Source of the DNA: Magnetovibrio sp. PR-2 | GTDB lineage: Bacteria; Pseudomonadota; Alphaproteobacteria; Rhodospirillales; Magnetovibrionaceae | Reading direction: 5' to 3' | Assembly: GCF_036689815.1 (NCBI RefSeq) | Contig: NZ_JBAHUR010000021.1 | Coordinates: 1-54,308 of the forward strand | Length of the DNA: 54,308 bases | Shown: one piece after another, positions 31,364 to 39,492 of the stretch | How positions within the stretch are numbered: position 1 is the stretch's first letter | How the letters are laid out: each line of letters begins with the position of its first letter | The notes under the pieces: generated by a model | What the model was told of the DNA's origin: nothing | The model's database searches: none | Seen by the model: the letters and a program-made list of their open reading frames with translations, nothing else | Program-made: the position numbers and the translations under genes

Positions 31364-32242
31364 ATGAGCGAAGACCAGACCCTGTGGCGCATCGCGCTTG
31401 ATTTGCCCGATGCCCAAGTTGACATGTTTGAGCCCGTGGTCGAAGACTTGGTGGAATCCATCATGTGGACAGTGGACGAGCCCCGCGGCATGCAGCGCAT
31501 GGAAGGCTTCACCACCGTTCAACCCGACGCCGCCCATGTTGCAGGCGTTTTGAAGACGGCGGCGGACAGCTTCGGCGTGGACGTGCCAGAGGCGGACATC
31601 GAAGAACTGGCGCCGCGCGATTGGGTGGCGGAAAACTTAAAAGACTTCCCGCCCATCGACGCCGGGCGGTTCTTTATCTATGCCAGCCACGTGGATGAGC
31701 GCCCTTTGGCGGGGCGCATCCCCATACGTATTGACCCAGGTGCCGCGTTCGGCACGGGCACGCATGCAACCACGTCTGGGTGTTTGGAAGCATTGGAAGA
31801 CCTGGGCAAACGACACCGTTTTGTCAAACCGCTGGACGTCGGCACGGGGTCGGGCATTTTGGCCATCGCCATGGCGAAGATGTGGAAGCTCAAGGTCTTG
31901 GGCACCGACATCGATCCGGTCGCCATTGAAGTCGCGGATCAAAACGCGAAGTTGAATGGTGTTGCGGATGATCTCGATTTTCGGGTGGGGCCAGGATTTA
32001 AGGCTGTGGCGAATTATGAACGCTTTGATTTGATCGTTGCCAACATCTTGGCGCGTCCCTTAACGGGCATTGCGCCGGACTTTGGCCGGGCGCTGGCGCC
32101 CGGTGGCTATGGTGTGCTGTCGGGCTTGATTGAGCGCGATGAGCGCTTTGTGCTTTCGCCCTACATGAACCAAGGCCTGGTCTTGGAACGGCGCTATGTG
32201 CGCGATGGCTGGTTGACGCTGGTGTTGAAAAAACGCGGTTAG
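31364..32242 (+). CDS. prmA: ribosomal protein L11 methyltransferase
   Basis: From the ATG at 31364 the protein has 292 residues; the TTG at 31355 overlaps the uvrD stop and is less likely. PrmA marks are GRFFIYASHVD, RIPIRIDPGAAFGTGTHATT (substrate-binding loop), the SAM motif PLDVGTGSGILAIAMAKM, LGTDIDPVAIEVADQN and FDLIVANILARPL. It trimethylates ribosomal protein L11. Its stop overlaps that of the convergent hypothetical gene by 4 bases. Confidence 0.96.
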   Translation: MSEDQTLWRIALDLPDAQVDMFEPVVEDLVESIMWTVDEPRGMQRMEGFTTVQPDAAHVAGVLKTAADSFGVDVPEADIEELAPRDWVAENLKDFPPIDAGRFFIYASHVDERPLAGRIPIRIDPGAAFGTGTHATTSGCLEALEDLGKRHRFVKPLDVGTGSGILAIAMAKMWKLKVLGTDIDPVAIEVADQNAKLNGVADDLDFRVGPGFKAVANYERFDLIVANILARPLTGIAPDFGRALAPGGYGVLSGLIERDERFVLSPYMNQGLVLERRYVRDGWLTLVLKKRG

Positions 32243-32646
32243 GCCGAGCGGCGTTTTCGGCCTTTCTGGGCGGCAGCTTTGCGTTCGGCTTCGCGCTGGT
32301 TGGCCCGGATCACGGCATTTTCGGCCTGATGTGTCGACGGCGTGAACGTTTCTGCCGGATTGGCGGAGCGCACAGACGTCGGCGGCACGCCTTCGCCCTT
32401 GTTTGCAAGTGCCGTGATGGTGTCGGACTGGCGGCGGCGCTGGTGGCGCATTTCGGCGGCTAGTTTTTCCGTGTGATAGACGCTGCCTTCGATTTTTTGC
32501 AGACGTGCGTTCAACTTCATCACCGTCGCTTCCAGCGTGGCTTGACGCACGGTGGAACGGCGCAGCACTTCACTGGCGATAAACAACGCCAGCAGTGAAA
32601 GGCAAAACCCGATTATCCCAAAAGCAGAAGTCATGAATCCCAACAA
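32239..32646 (-). CDS. small membrane-anchored coiled-coil protein of unknown function
   Basis: The 135-residue product has a single N-terminal membrane segment (FGIIGFCLSLLALFIASEVL), then a coiled coil (about 30-65) and a basic, Ala/Gln-rich low-complexity tail ending KAAAQKGRKRRSA. The ATG at 32634 (MTSAFGI) is an alternative start. Such single-span proteins are common and cannot be assigned. Its coding status rests on the good membrane anchor and the long frame convergent to prmA. Confidence 0.65.
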   Translation of the reverse strand: MLGFMTSAFGIIGFCLSLLALFIASEVLRRSTVRQATLEATVMKLNARLQKIEGSVYHTEKLAAEMRHQRRRQSDTITALANKGEGVPPTSVRSANPAETFTPSTHQAENAVIRANQREAERKAAAQKGRKRRSA

Positions 32647-32794
32647 GGTATACAGTTGTTCATGTTTTTCTAAAAATGCCCTGAGAACATTTAAAAAAGC
32701 CTAAAAATGTCACACAAGTGGGTAAATCGTCTGCTTGAGGTTCTTTGGGAAGCTGCTAGTGTGAGTGAGCGCCAAGGGAGTCCGTGGGGGACAA

Positions 32795-33916
32795 ATGGAC
32801 ATATTGCTGGTCGAAGATAGCCGGACTTCTGTGTTGATGGTGTCATCGCTGTTGGATGACGACCCGACGGAAGACTACCAACTGACCGTGGCCGGTACGG
32901 TTGCTCAGGCGCGTGAACACCTGCAAAACCATGAATTCGACCTCATCTTGTTGGACCTGACATTGCCGGATTCCTCAGGCCTTGCGACCGTGGATTCAGT
33001 CTTTGAAGTCGCAAAAGGCACTGGGATTGTGGTGCTGACGTCGATCTCGGACGAACAGGTTGGGCTGTCGGCCCTGAAACACGGGGCGCAAGATTTCCTG
33101 ATCAAGGACGAAACGTACCGCAAGGTCTTGCTCCGTGCTGTCAAATACGCCCGCCAGCGTTCGATTTCCGAACGCGATGTGCGTGAAGCCCGCGAAATGG
33201 CGGAATTTGCCACAAAATCCAAATCCAGCTTCATTGCCAACTTGAGCCACGAGCTGCGCACACCCTTAAACGCCGTTATCGGGTTTTCGGAACTGATGAT
33301 GAACGGCTTGGCGGGGGATTTGGATGACAAGCAGCGGGAATATCTGAACGACATCCACAAATCCGGCCAATACCTTCATGGTCTGATCGGCACGGTTTTG
33401 GATTTGTCCAAAATCGAAGCGGATCGCCTGGACGTCAGCGAAGAACAGGTCAGCCTGTCTGCTGTAGTTGAAGACGTGATTGAAACCACGGGCCAGTCCT
33501 ACACCGACGCCAAAGTTAACATGGTGGCAGATGTTTCTGATCACTTGCCAGTTTTGAAAGGCGATGCGACGAAGATCCGCCAGATCGTGACCAACTTGGT
33601 GACGAACGCGGTGAAGTATTCTCCTGATGGTGGAGAGGTGAACATCAAAGTCTTTTTGAGCGATAGGGGTGACATGGTCCTTGAAGTTTCCGACCAAGGC
33701 ATTGGCATTCCCCAAGAAGACATCAACAAAATCTTGCAGCCGTTTGAACGCACCCAAGTGTCCAAAGATCGTAAAATCGAAGGCACGGGGTTGGGGCTTC
33801 CTTTGACCAAAGGTTTGGTCGAAGCGCATGGCGGCTCCATCACCATTGACAGTGAAGTCGGGGTTGGGACGACGGCCACGGTGAAACTTCCGGCAGGCCG
33901 GGTTTTACAAACCTAA
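32795..33916 (+). CDS. hybrid signalling protein: receiver domain then histidine kinase
   Basis: The 373-residue protein starts with a CheY-like receiver (about 1-120): DILLVEDSRTS, phospho-Asp in LILLDLTLPDSSG, and a conserved Lys in QDFLIKDE. A HisKA domain (FIANLSHELRTPLNAVIGFSELM, phospho-His near 160) and an HATPase domain (NLVTNAVKYSPDG, VLEVSDQGIGIPQEDIN, GTGLGLPLTKGLVEAHGG) follow. The receiver-first order without a membrane segment marks a cytoplasmic relay protein. ATG at 32795 has a GGGGG site 5 bases upstream; the longer GTG start at 32765 is less likely. No cognate regulator is nearby. Its stop overlaps that of azlD by 4 bases. Confidence 0.9.
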   Translation: MDILLVEDSRTSVLMVSSLLDDDPTEDYQLTVAGTVAQAREHLQNHEFDLILLDLTLPDSSGLATVDSVFEVAKGTGIVVLTSISDEQVGLSALKHGAQDFLIKDETYRKVLLRAVKYARQRSISERDVREAREMAEFATKSKSSFIANLSHELRTPLNAVIGFSELMMNGLAGDLDDKQREYLNDIHKSGQYLHGLIGTVLDLSKIEADRLDVSEEQVSLSAVVEDVIETTGQSYTDAKVNMVADVSDHLPVLKGDATKIRQIVTNLVTNAVKYSPDGGEVNIKVFLSDRGDMVLEVSDQGIGIPQEDINKILQPFERTQVSKDRKIEGTGLGLPLTKGLVEAHGGSITIDSEVGVGTTATVKLPAGRVLQT

Positions 33917-34245
33917 ACGCCGAAATAACTGGTTAAGCCGATCAACGTTAAACTGCCGGCGAGTACGCTGAGCCCAACGTTGTGCTTGGTAAGCAAGAAG
34001 ACGGTTAAGCCCACCCCGGCGGCGCTAAATCGCATCCAATCGTCTGTATTCCCCAATGTGCCAATAGGCATCCAGATCATGCGCACCACCAAACCTGCCA
34101 ACAGGGCATAGGTGACACATGTGATCCAATCGATGATCGGGGAATCAACGGTAATCTTACCAGACACCATGGCGCCCACGGCGCGCGATGCATAGGTTGC
34201 TATGGCGGCAGAGGCGATGACGATGAGGGCTGAGCTTTCAATCAT
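33913..34245 (-). CDS. azlD: AzlD family branched-chain amino acid exporter subunit
   Basis: This 110-residue membrane protein has about four segments (SSALIVIASAAIATYASRAVG at the start and FSAAGVGLTVFLLTKHNVGLSVLAG later). It is the small subunit of an AzlCD-type exporter for branched-chain amino acids or analogues. The start at 34245 overlaps the azlC stop by ATGA. A longer opening from 34335 lies inside azlC and is rejected. Confidence 0.9.
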   Translation of the reverse strand: MIESSALIVIASAAIATYASRAVGAMVSGKITVDSPIIDWITCVTYALLAGLVVRMIWMPIGTLGNTDDWMRFSAAGVGLTVFLLTKHNVGLSVLAGSLTLIGLTSYFGV

Positions 34246-35039
34246 TCCACACCCCCTTCTTCTTCCAAATTGGGTGCCTCGCGTTTGAGCTTTCTTTGAA
34301 GGCGTTGCGCGGGCTCGGTCCGGCCCAAGGCCCAAGCAACTGTGCCCCCTAACAGCCCTGTCAAAATCAGCGACCAGTTGGGCATCACCAGATACAAGCT
34401 CGGCCCCAAAGCCGCGCCAATGGCCAGGGACAGAATCTTGGAGACATTATGCATGTCGAACAAAAACAGCAGCATAAAATAGAGCGGGTTCAAAAACACC
34501 AAGGCGTACGTCACGGGCTGGGGCACACTGCCCGCCAAGTGGTAGCCGACGAAGGTCGCAATGGGCGACGATATATAAAGTGTCAGCCCATAGCCCGTCA
34601 GATAGGACAAGCGCTGGTCTTGTTTCAAATCCGGCAAGCGGCGCATCACGCCGACCCAACTTGTCGCGGCGATGAGCATGGAGACAGCGTAATATTTCCA
34701 CACAGGCGTGCCTTCATTGCGCATGTGCGGCAACAAAGACGCGACTAAGGGCAACAAACGTGCATTGATAAAGAACACGGCCAAGACGATGGCGATCATC
34801 GGTGCACCACTGTAGGCCATTTCCGCCATGGCGATTTGTCCGGGCAGGGCCCAGGTGGTGATGGTGGACAAGACCCCGGTCCACACACTCCATTCCACAT
34901 CGCGGATCATGGAGCCGAACCCTAAGAAACTTGCCGACATCACAAACATGGGCACGCCTGCGGCTTCGCGCAGACCGCCTTTGAGGGCGTCTTGCGGTGT
35001 GGCAAATGCTGTGTTTTGAGGTTGAAAGGTTGTGGTCAT
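34242..35039 (-). CDS. azlC: AzlC family branched-chain amino acid exporter subunit
   Basis: The 265-residue membrane protein matches AzlC: ALKGGLREAAGVPMFVMSASFLGFG, WALPGQIAMAEMAYSGAP, NARLLPLVASLLPHMR, then DQRLSYLTGYGLTLYISSPIATFVG. With AzlD it should export branched-chain amino acids or toxic analogues from the cytoplasm. It is the first gene of a two-gene minus-strand operon; its promoter must lie in 35040-35184, facing mscS. Confidence 0.92.
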   Translation of the reverse strand: MTTTFQPQNTAFATPQDALKGGLREAAGVPMFVMSASFLGFGSMIRDVEWSVWTGVLSTITTWALPGQIAMAEMAYSGAPMIAIVLAVFFINARLLPLVASLLPHMRNEGTPVWKYYAVSMLIAATSWVGVMRRLPDLKQDQRLSYLTGYGLTLYISSPIATFVGYHLAGSVPQPVTYALVFLNPLYFMLLFLFDMHNVSKILSLAIGAALGPSLYLVMPNWSLILTGLLGGTVAWALGRTEPAQRLQRKLKREAPNLEEEGGVE

Positions 35040-35184
35040 AAAAACTCTGCTTAACTATTCAACCCTCCCCGTTCTTAGATAGCACATATTGGGGGGCTGG
35101 TGGGAAGCGCAAAGATGGACAATAGAGCCAAGGCATCTTACGCTCTGTAGCCTAAGTTGCAAAACCGATTGATGAGAGAACACC

Positions 35185-36561
35185 GTGGACGGATTGATTG
35201 ACCCCGCAGAGCTAAATCAGCTGATTGAACAGGTTTTGGCCTTTGTTCAAACGGAGATATTGGTGCTGTCGAACTTGGTCCAGTTTGCGGCTTTGGCCGC
35301 CACGTACTTTGCGGCACGCTTGTTGTCCAAACCTTTGGACGAGGCCTTGGACAAAATTTTGGCCGCCGATTGGGTGAGAAAGTACCGTGTGACCGTTACG
35401 CAAACCTCCAAGCCTTTGGTGATGCCGCTGGTGTGGTTGGTGTTGACCGGGACGGCTGGCTTCTTGATTTATTCTGTGGGCTGGGCGGGCGGCATCCTCA
35501 ACATTGTTTCAAGCTTGCTCACCGCCTGGATTGCCATTCGCCTGCTGTTGAACTTCATCGCCGACCCGTGGTGGTCGCGCGCGGTTGCGGTTTCTGTTTG
35601 GTCGGTTGCCGCGTTGAACATCGTCGGTCTGTTGGATCCCACTTTGGCTTTCATAGACGAGTTCGCCATTCAATTGGGAGAGTTCCGTTTGTCGCTTTTG
35701 GTGGTGGCAAAGGGCATTGTCGCCCTGGTGGTGTTGCTGTGGGCGGCCAATTGGCTGTCGCGTTGGGTTGAGGCCCGGCTGAAAGGCATTCAAAATTTTT
35801 CTCCGTCGCAAAAGGTGCTGTTCGGCAAACTCGCGCGCGTGGCCTTTATTGCCATTGCTATATTAATCGCGATCAACTCGGTCGGCATCGATTTGACGGC
35901 TTTGGCGGTGTTTTCCGGTGCATTGGGTTTGGGCATCGGCTTTGGCCTGCAAAAGGTCGTGGGCAACCTGCTGTCGGGGGTGATTTTGTTGATGGACCGT
36001 TCCGTCAAACCGGGCGATGTGGTGTCGATCAGCGGCACGTACGGCTGGATCAACGCCATTGGTGCACGCTACGTATCGGTGGTGACGCGCGACGGTATTG
36101 AACATCTGATTCCCAACGAAGTTTTGATTTCTACCCCTGTTGAAAACTGGTCGCACTCGGACCGCCTTGTGCGTCAAAGATTGCCCGTTGGGATTTCTTA
36201 CGAATCCGACGTGCATTTGGCGATTAAGTTGTGCGAAGACGCCGCGTCTGAATTTGACCGGGTTTTGAAAGACCCGGCCCCGAAGTGCTTGCTCAAAGGC
36301 TATGGCGACAACGCACTGAACTTGGAACTGCGGGTTTGGATTCAAGATGCGGAAAAAGGTGTTTCGAACATCAAAAGCGAAATCTTTTTGCGCATTCATG
36401 CCTTGTTCCAAGACCACGGTGTGGCGTTTCCGTATCCGCAACGCGACATTCATGTCAAAGGCCCGGTGCGTTTGTTGCTCGACGGCACCCTTGCCCCGGA
36501 AGAGCCGGAGCATGTCAGCGGCGCGCTTGAAGGTGGGCAGACGCCCGTTTCTAAAACTTAA
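35185..36561 (+). CDS. MscS family mechanosensitive ion channel
   Basis: The 458-residue protein has six or seven membrane segments and the MscS core. The pore-lining helix and following loop are ALAVFSGALGLGIGFGLQKVVGNLLSGVILLMDR (about 245-275), followed by beta-domain motifs RSVKPGDVVSISGTYGWINAIGARYVSVVTRDG and LIPNEVLISTPVENWSHSD. The N-terminal 200 residues add extra membrane segments beyond E. coli MscS. It releases solutes on osmotic downshock from the inner membrane. Its start at 35185 (GTG) has a TGAGAGAAC region before it. The stop of the next convergent gene is 1 base away. Confidence 0.93.
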   Translation: MDGLIDPAELNQLIEQVLAFVQTEILVLSNLVQFAALAATYFAARLLSKPLDEALDKILAADWVRKYRVTVTQTSKPLVMPLVWLVLTGTAGFLIYSVGWAGGILNIVSSLLTAWIAIRLLLNFIADPWWSRAVAVSVWSVAALNIVGLLDPTLAFIDEFAIQLGEFRLSLLVVAKGIVALVVLLWAANWLSRWVEARLKGIQNFSPSQKVLFGKLARVAFIAIAILIAINSVGIDLTALAVFSGALGLGIGFGLQKVVGNLLSGVILLMDRSVKPGDVVSISGTYGWINAIGARYVSVVTRDGIEHLIPNEVLISTPVENWSHSDRLVRQRLPVGISYESDVHLAIKLCEDAASEFDRVLKDPAPKCLLKGYGDNALNLELRVWIQDAEKGVSNIKSEIFLRIHALFQDHGVAFPYPQRDIHVKGPVRLLLDGTLAPEEPEHVSGALEGGQTPVSKT

Positions 36562-36562
36562 C

Positions 36563-36985
36563 TCAGATCATGGGGTCATAGGCCCACTGCAATAACGCTT
36601 GGCGCTGTCGCGGGCGGCAATGCACATTTGCGGGTTCACAGTTTTTAAGAACTTGCGGACGGTGACGCGCGCCAAACGCCTTCCACCGATTAATCTGAAA
36701 ATCATCGACGCCGTCTAAGCGCCGACCCAGGTGATAGCGGCAATACCACTGAAACCAGCCCAAGGGGTCTTCGGGCGTTATCCAGCCTTTGGCAAGCCAC
36801 ACGTCTCTGCTTTGCCCGGCGGCGACACCGAAGTGGTTGAGTTTTGCATCAAAGCCATGGTCAGAGACGACGGCTGTGGCGAACCAGGCGGCGGGCAAGT
36901 CTTGGGGGACGCCCTCAAAATAGTCCCCGCCAAAAATGCCCATCTGCAACATATCTTGCGGTGTTAGCTCTGGTTCAAAATGCAT
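36563..36985 (-). CDS. conserved protein of unknown function
   Basis: The 140-residue protein is rich in aromatic and charged residues (WFQWYCRYHLGRRLDGVDDFQINRWKAF, VLKNCEPANVHCRPRQRQAL). It opens FEPELTPQDMLQMGIFGGDYFEG. I have seen proteins like this in several proteobacteria without an assigned function. There is no signal peptide or membrane segment. It lies 15 bases after the original end of the ADH gene on the same strand, so it is probably the last gene of the ABM-ADH operon. Confidence 0.72.
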   Translation of the reverse strand: MHFEPELTPQDMLQMGIFGGDYFEGVPQDLPAAWFATAVVSDHGFDAKLNHFGVAAGQSRDVWLAKGWITPEDPLGWFQWYCRYHLGRRLDGVDDFQINRWKAFGARHRPQVLKNCEPANVHCRPRQRQALLQWAYDPMI

Positions 36986-37000
36986 GCTTCACATATGGGA

Positions 37001-38212
37001 TTAGAGACGCCGCTTCACAAGCTCCGCGATCTCGGCGTCGCTGAGAACCACGGGATTGGTCTGCATGCTGGAGCCCCGGCTGTTGGCGACGATGGCGTCA
37101 ATGTCATTTTCGGTGACGTCATAGGCGGATAGGCGGGGGAGATCGAGACGGTCTGTCTAGTCCCGTAATGTGCGCACCAATGCATCCAAAGCTGCGTTCC
37201 CTTGCAAATTATCGGTGGACACCAATGCACCGGCGCGGGCATAGACCGGCAGGGCCGGGCTGTCCGGGGCCCGCTCGATTAAGGCCTGGATGTTGATGTC
37301 GGTGGCTTCGGCCACCAAAGTACCGCACACCACACCGTGGGGAATGGGAAACAGTGACCCCAACGGCTGCGCCAATCCGTGTACGGAACCCAGCCCCGTT
37401 TGGGCAAGGCAAATGCCGGACATCAGTGATGCATACGCCATGTGGCTGCGCGCCTCAGATGCACGTTCGCTGTCTTCTCCTGCCAGCATCCACATATCCC
37501 AAAAGCCTTGGGCAAAGCGTTCCAATCCCGACCACGCCAGCGCTGCGGTCATGGCGTTGGAACGAACAGAGGTCAGGCTTTCCAACAGCTGCGTAAACGC
37601 ATCCATGCCGTTGGCGGCGACGACGGATTTGGGGCACGTGATCAACAGATTGGGATCAACGATGGCGACGGCGGCCACCAGCGTGTCATGGCGGAAAGAC
37701 TTTTTGAAACCGTCTTTGCCATGGCGGGACAGGACGGCATTTTTTGTGGCTTCGGACCCCGTGCCGGCCGTTATGGGGCAGCAGATCAAGGGCGTAGCGG
37801 GGCCTTGGTAAGGCAACTCGGGCCCGACGCCTTCCAAGTGATCCATCACCGTGTTTGCGGGCTTTAACAATCCGGCGATGGCTTTGGCGGCATCCAAAGC
37901 ACTGCCGCCACCGATGCCGACCACGACGTCGAAGGTCTTGTCTTTGTTTTGGGCAACCAAGTCGTCAATCAAATCCGGGGAAGGCTCACCACAAATGTGG
38001 ACGAGGTCCCAGGTGACGCCGTTGTCCTCAAATTGATGTTGCAAGGTTGTCCAGGCCGCACTTTCGGTGAACGACGTGGCCCCTGTGACGATCAAGGCAT
38101 TGGGGCCGAACGTTTTGATTTCGCTAGGCAGCTGGTTCAAGACGCCGGAGCCAAAAATAATTTTCGGCAAGCGGGCGATGGAAAATGGGGCAGGGATTAC
38201 ACTGTCGGTCAC
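37001..38212 (-). pseudogene. iron-containing alcohol dehydrogenase, interrupted by an in-frame amber stop
   Basis: The intact frame 37157-38212 (351 residues) is an iron-type ADH: IARLPKIIFGSGVLNQL, the NAD loop GIGGGSALDAAKAIAG, ITAGTGSEATKNAVL, metal-ligand stretches MDAFTQLLE and GSVHGLAQPLG with IPHG. At 37157-37159 a TAG appears in the frame. The frame then continues without shift for 51 more residues (DRLDLPRLSAYDV, SSMQTNPVVLSDAEIAEL) to a TAA at 37001. Those residues match the usual family C-terminus, where a Trp (TGG) would be expected. The likely cause is a single-base nonsense change or sequencing error; readthrough is less likely. One ligand His of the family is Gln (DAFTQ), seen also in one ADH subfamily. 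Confidence 0.82.
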
Positions 38213-38217
38213 AATCG

Positions 38218-38511
38218 CTATTCCGGTAAAATGGGGACGTGGCGCACACCGAAGCGGCGCTCGGCCTGCATGTCTTCAACGGTGGCCGCCCAGGTTTGGT
38301 AATGGTCGGTTTGTTTGTGCGCAGCGATATCGTCGTCGCTGTTGAACCATTCATAAAACACAAATTTGTTGGGATCGTCTTCGTTTTGCAGAAAATCGAA
38401 GCGACGGTTGCCCGGTTCTTGGATAGACGCTTCGTGGTTGGCTTTGCAAGCCGTGATGAATTCCTCGCGAAACTCTGGCTTTGCAGTCAAATGTACGATT
38501 GTCACAGGCAT
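38218..38511 (-). CDS. ABM-domain (putative quinol monooxygenase) protein
   Basis: This 97-residue protein has the antibiotic-biosynthesis-monooxygenase fold: TIVHLTAKPEFREEFITACKANHEAS, EPGNRRFDFLQNEDDPNKFVFYEWF and HKQTDHYQTW. Relatives such as YgiN (quinol monooxygenase) and LsrG (autoinducer-2 breakdown) share it. It lies 5 bases before the ADH gene on the same strand, so the pair is likely one pathway, perhaps oxidation of a small aldehyde or alcohol (inference). Confidence 0.88.
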   Translation of the reverse strand: MPVTIVHLTAKPEFREEFITACKANHEASIQEPGNRRFDFLQNEDDPNKFVFYEWFNSDDDIAAHKQTDHYQTWAATVEDMQAERRFGVRHVPILPE

Positions 38512-38558
38512 GACAGCTCCCCCTTTCTTTTGTCATAATCGGGGCTTATCTTAGCACC

Positions 38559-39224
38559 ATGAGAAGAACAATATACAGTCTTGCTGGCATTTTGATATTG
38601 GCTGTGTCCAGCCCCGCATTTGCACAGTCTTTCAGTTGCAATGCCAAGGACGGGGTGCGGGTCGCGGTCACAATTAAAGATCCCAAGGCCAAGATCAATC
38701 ACACCAAGACGCTTAAATATATAAACAATCGCGCGAAACACGGTGGGTTGCGGACGGGCAAGGGTATGGTCCTGGGGCTAACGCACAGTGCTCAGTTTTC
38801 TAATTTAAAATTCGAATTCCAAGTCAGAACTTTGGGCAATCGCAACTGCTTCAACATCACAAGTGTCAATGCGAGCTTTGGTCATAAAACCCTAGAGGTC
38901 TTCATTCCGCGTGAATATCATCCCGGTACGTGTCAGTACAACACGGTGATGCGTCATGAAAAAGAGCACGTTCGCGTGAACAGAGAAGGTGTGCGTAAGT
39001 ATGCAAAGCTGCTGCACAAAGAACTGAAAAAAGCCGTTTCGCGGTACAATCCCAGGCAGACGAAAAATCCGAAAACGGCACAGGAAGATGCCCGCAAAAC
39101 TTTGGGCGGGGCAATGCGGCGCGTGAGCAAAAAGTTTCAAAGGGATATTGCCAAAAAGCACGCGGTTATCGACAAGCCCGGCGGTCCCTATGACGCGACG
39201 GGTGCCTGTCGGAAATGGCAATAA
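38559..39224 (+). CDS. exported DUF922 family protein with HExxH zinc-protease motif
   Basis: The 221-residue protein has a signal peptide (TIYSLAGILILAVSSPAFA) and a mature domain with the motif RHEKEHVRVN (about residue 128-137). HEKEH fits HExxH, the zinc-binding site of metallopeptidases. DUF922 proteins with this motif are thought to be zinc-dependent proteases. Two Cys pairs (CNAKDG, FNITSV region NCFN and GTCQYN) may form disulfides. It stands alone between minus- and plus-strand genes. Whether it is active is unknown. Confidence 0.8.
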   Translation: MRRTIYSLAGILILAVSSPAFAQSFSCNAKDGVRVAVTIKDPKAKINHTKTLKYINNRAKHGGLRTGKGMVLGLTHSAQFSNLKFEFQVRTLGNRNCFNITSVNASFGHKTLEVFIPREYHPGTCQYNTVMRHEKEHVRVNREGVRKYAKLLHKELKKAVSRYNPRQTKNPKTAQEDARKTLGGAMRRVSKKFQRDIAKKHAVIDKPGGPYDATGACRKWQ

Positions 39225-39276
39225 GCGCTCGGTATGCTAAACTGGTGAAAGCACTCATTCCTAGGAGTTACAGCTA

Positions 39277-39492
39277 ATGCCCTCACGTCGTCTCAGTGAC
39301 AAAATCATCGACGCCCACCAAATCGCGTGTGCAGAAGGCAAGCGCGAAATCGCCAAGCTGTTGTTGGATGCCTTGGAGGTCGACCTGTCGGCTATCGGCG
39401 GCGAAAGTACAGAACACCGTGAATGGTCCGAAGCCATGGACGGTGCGTTTGCACTCCACCAAGAGACTTTTGGCAACATTCAGTTGGATTAA
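39277..39492 (+). CDS. small conserved helical protein of unknown function
   Basis: The 71-residue protein [20 protein letters not shown]... is predicted to be helical and has an acidic end. A GGAG ribosome site stands before the ATG (AGGAGTTACAGCTA). Similar short proteins occur in Rhodospirillales without a known function. It is convergent with tex and its stop overlaps the tex stop by 4 bases. Confidence 0.72.
   Translation: MPSRRLSDKIIDAHQIACAEGKREIAKLLLDALEVDLSAIGGESTEHREWSEAMDGAFALHQETFGNIQLD

Noticed and set aside
37015-37242. Alternative-frame opening over the ADH 3' part
   Set aside because: The true frame continues through the TAG with family-like sequence; the other frame is a shadow.
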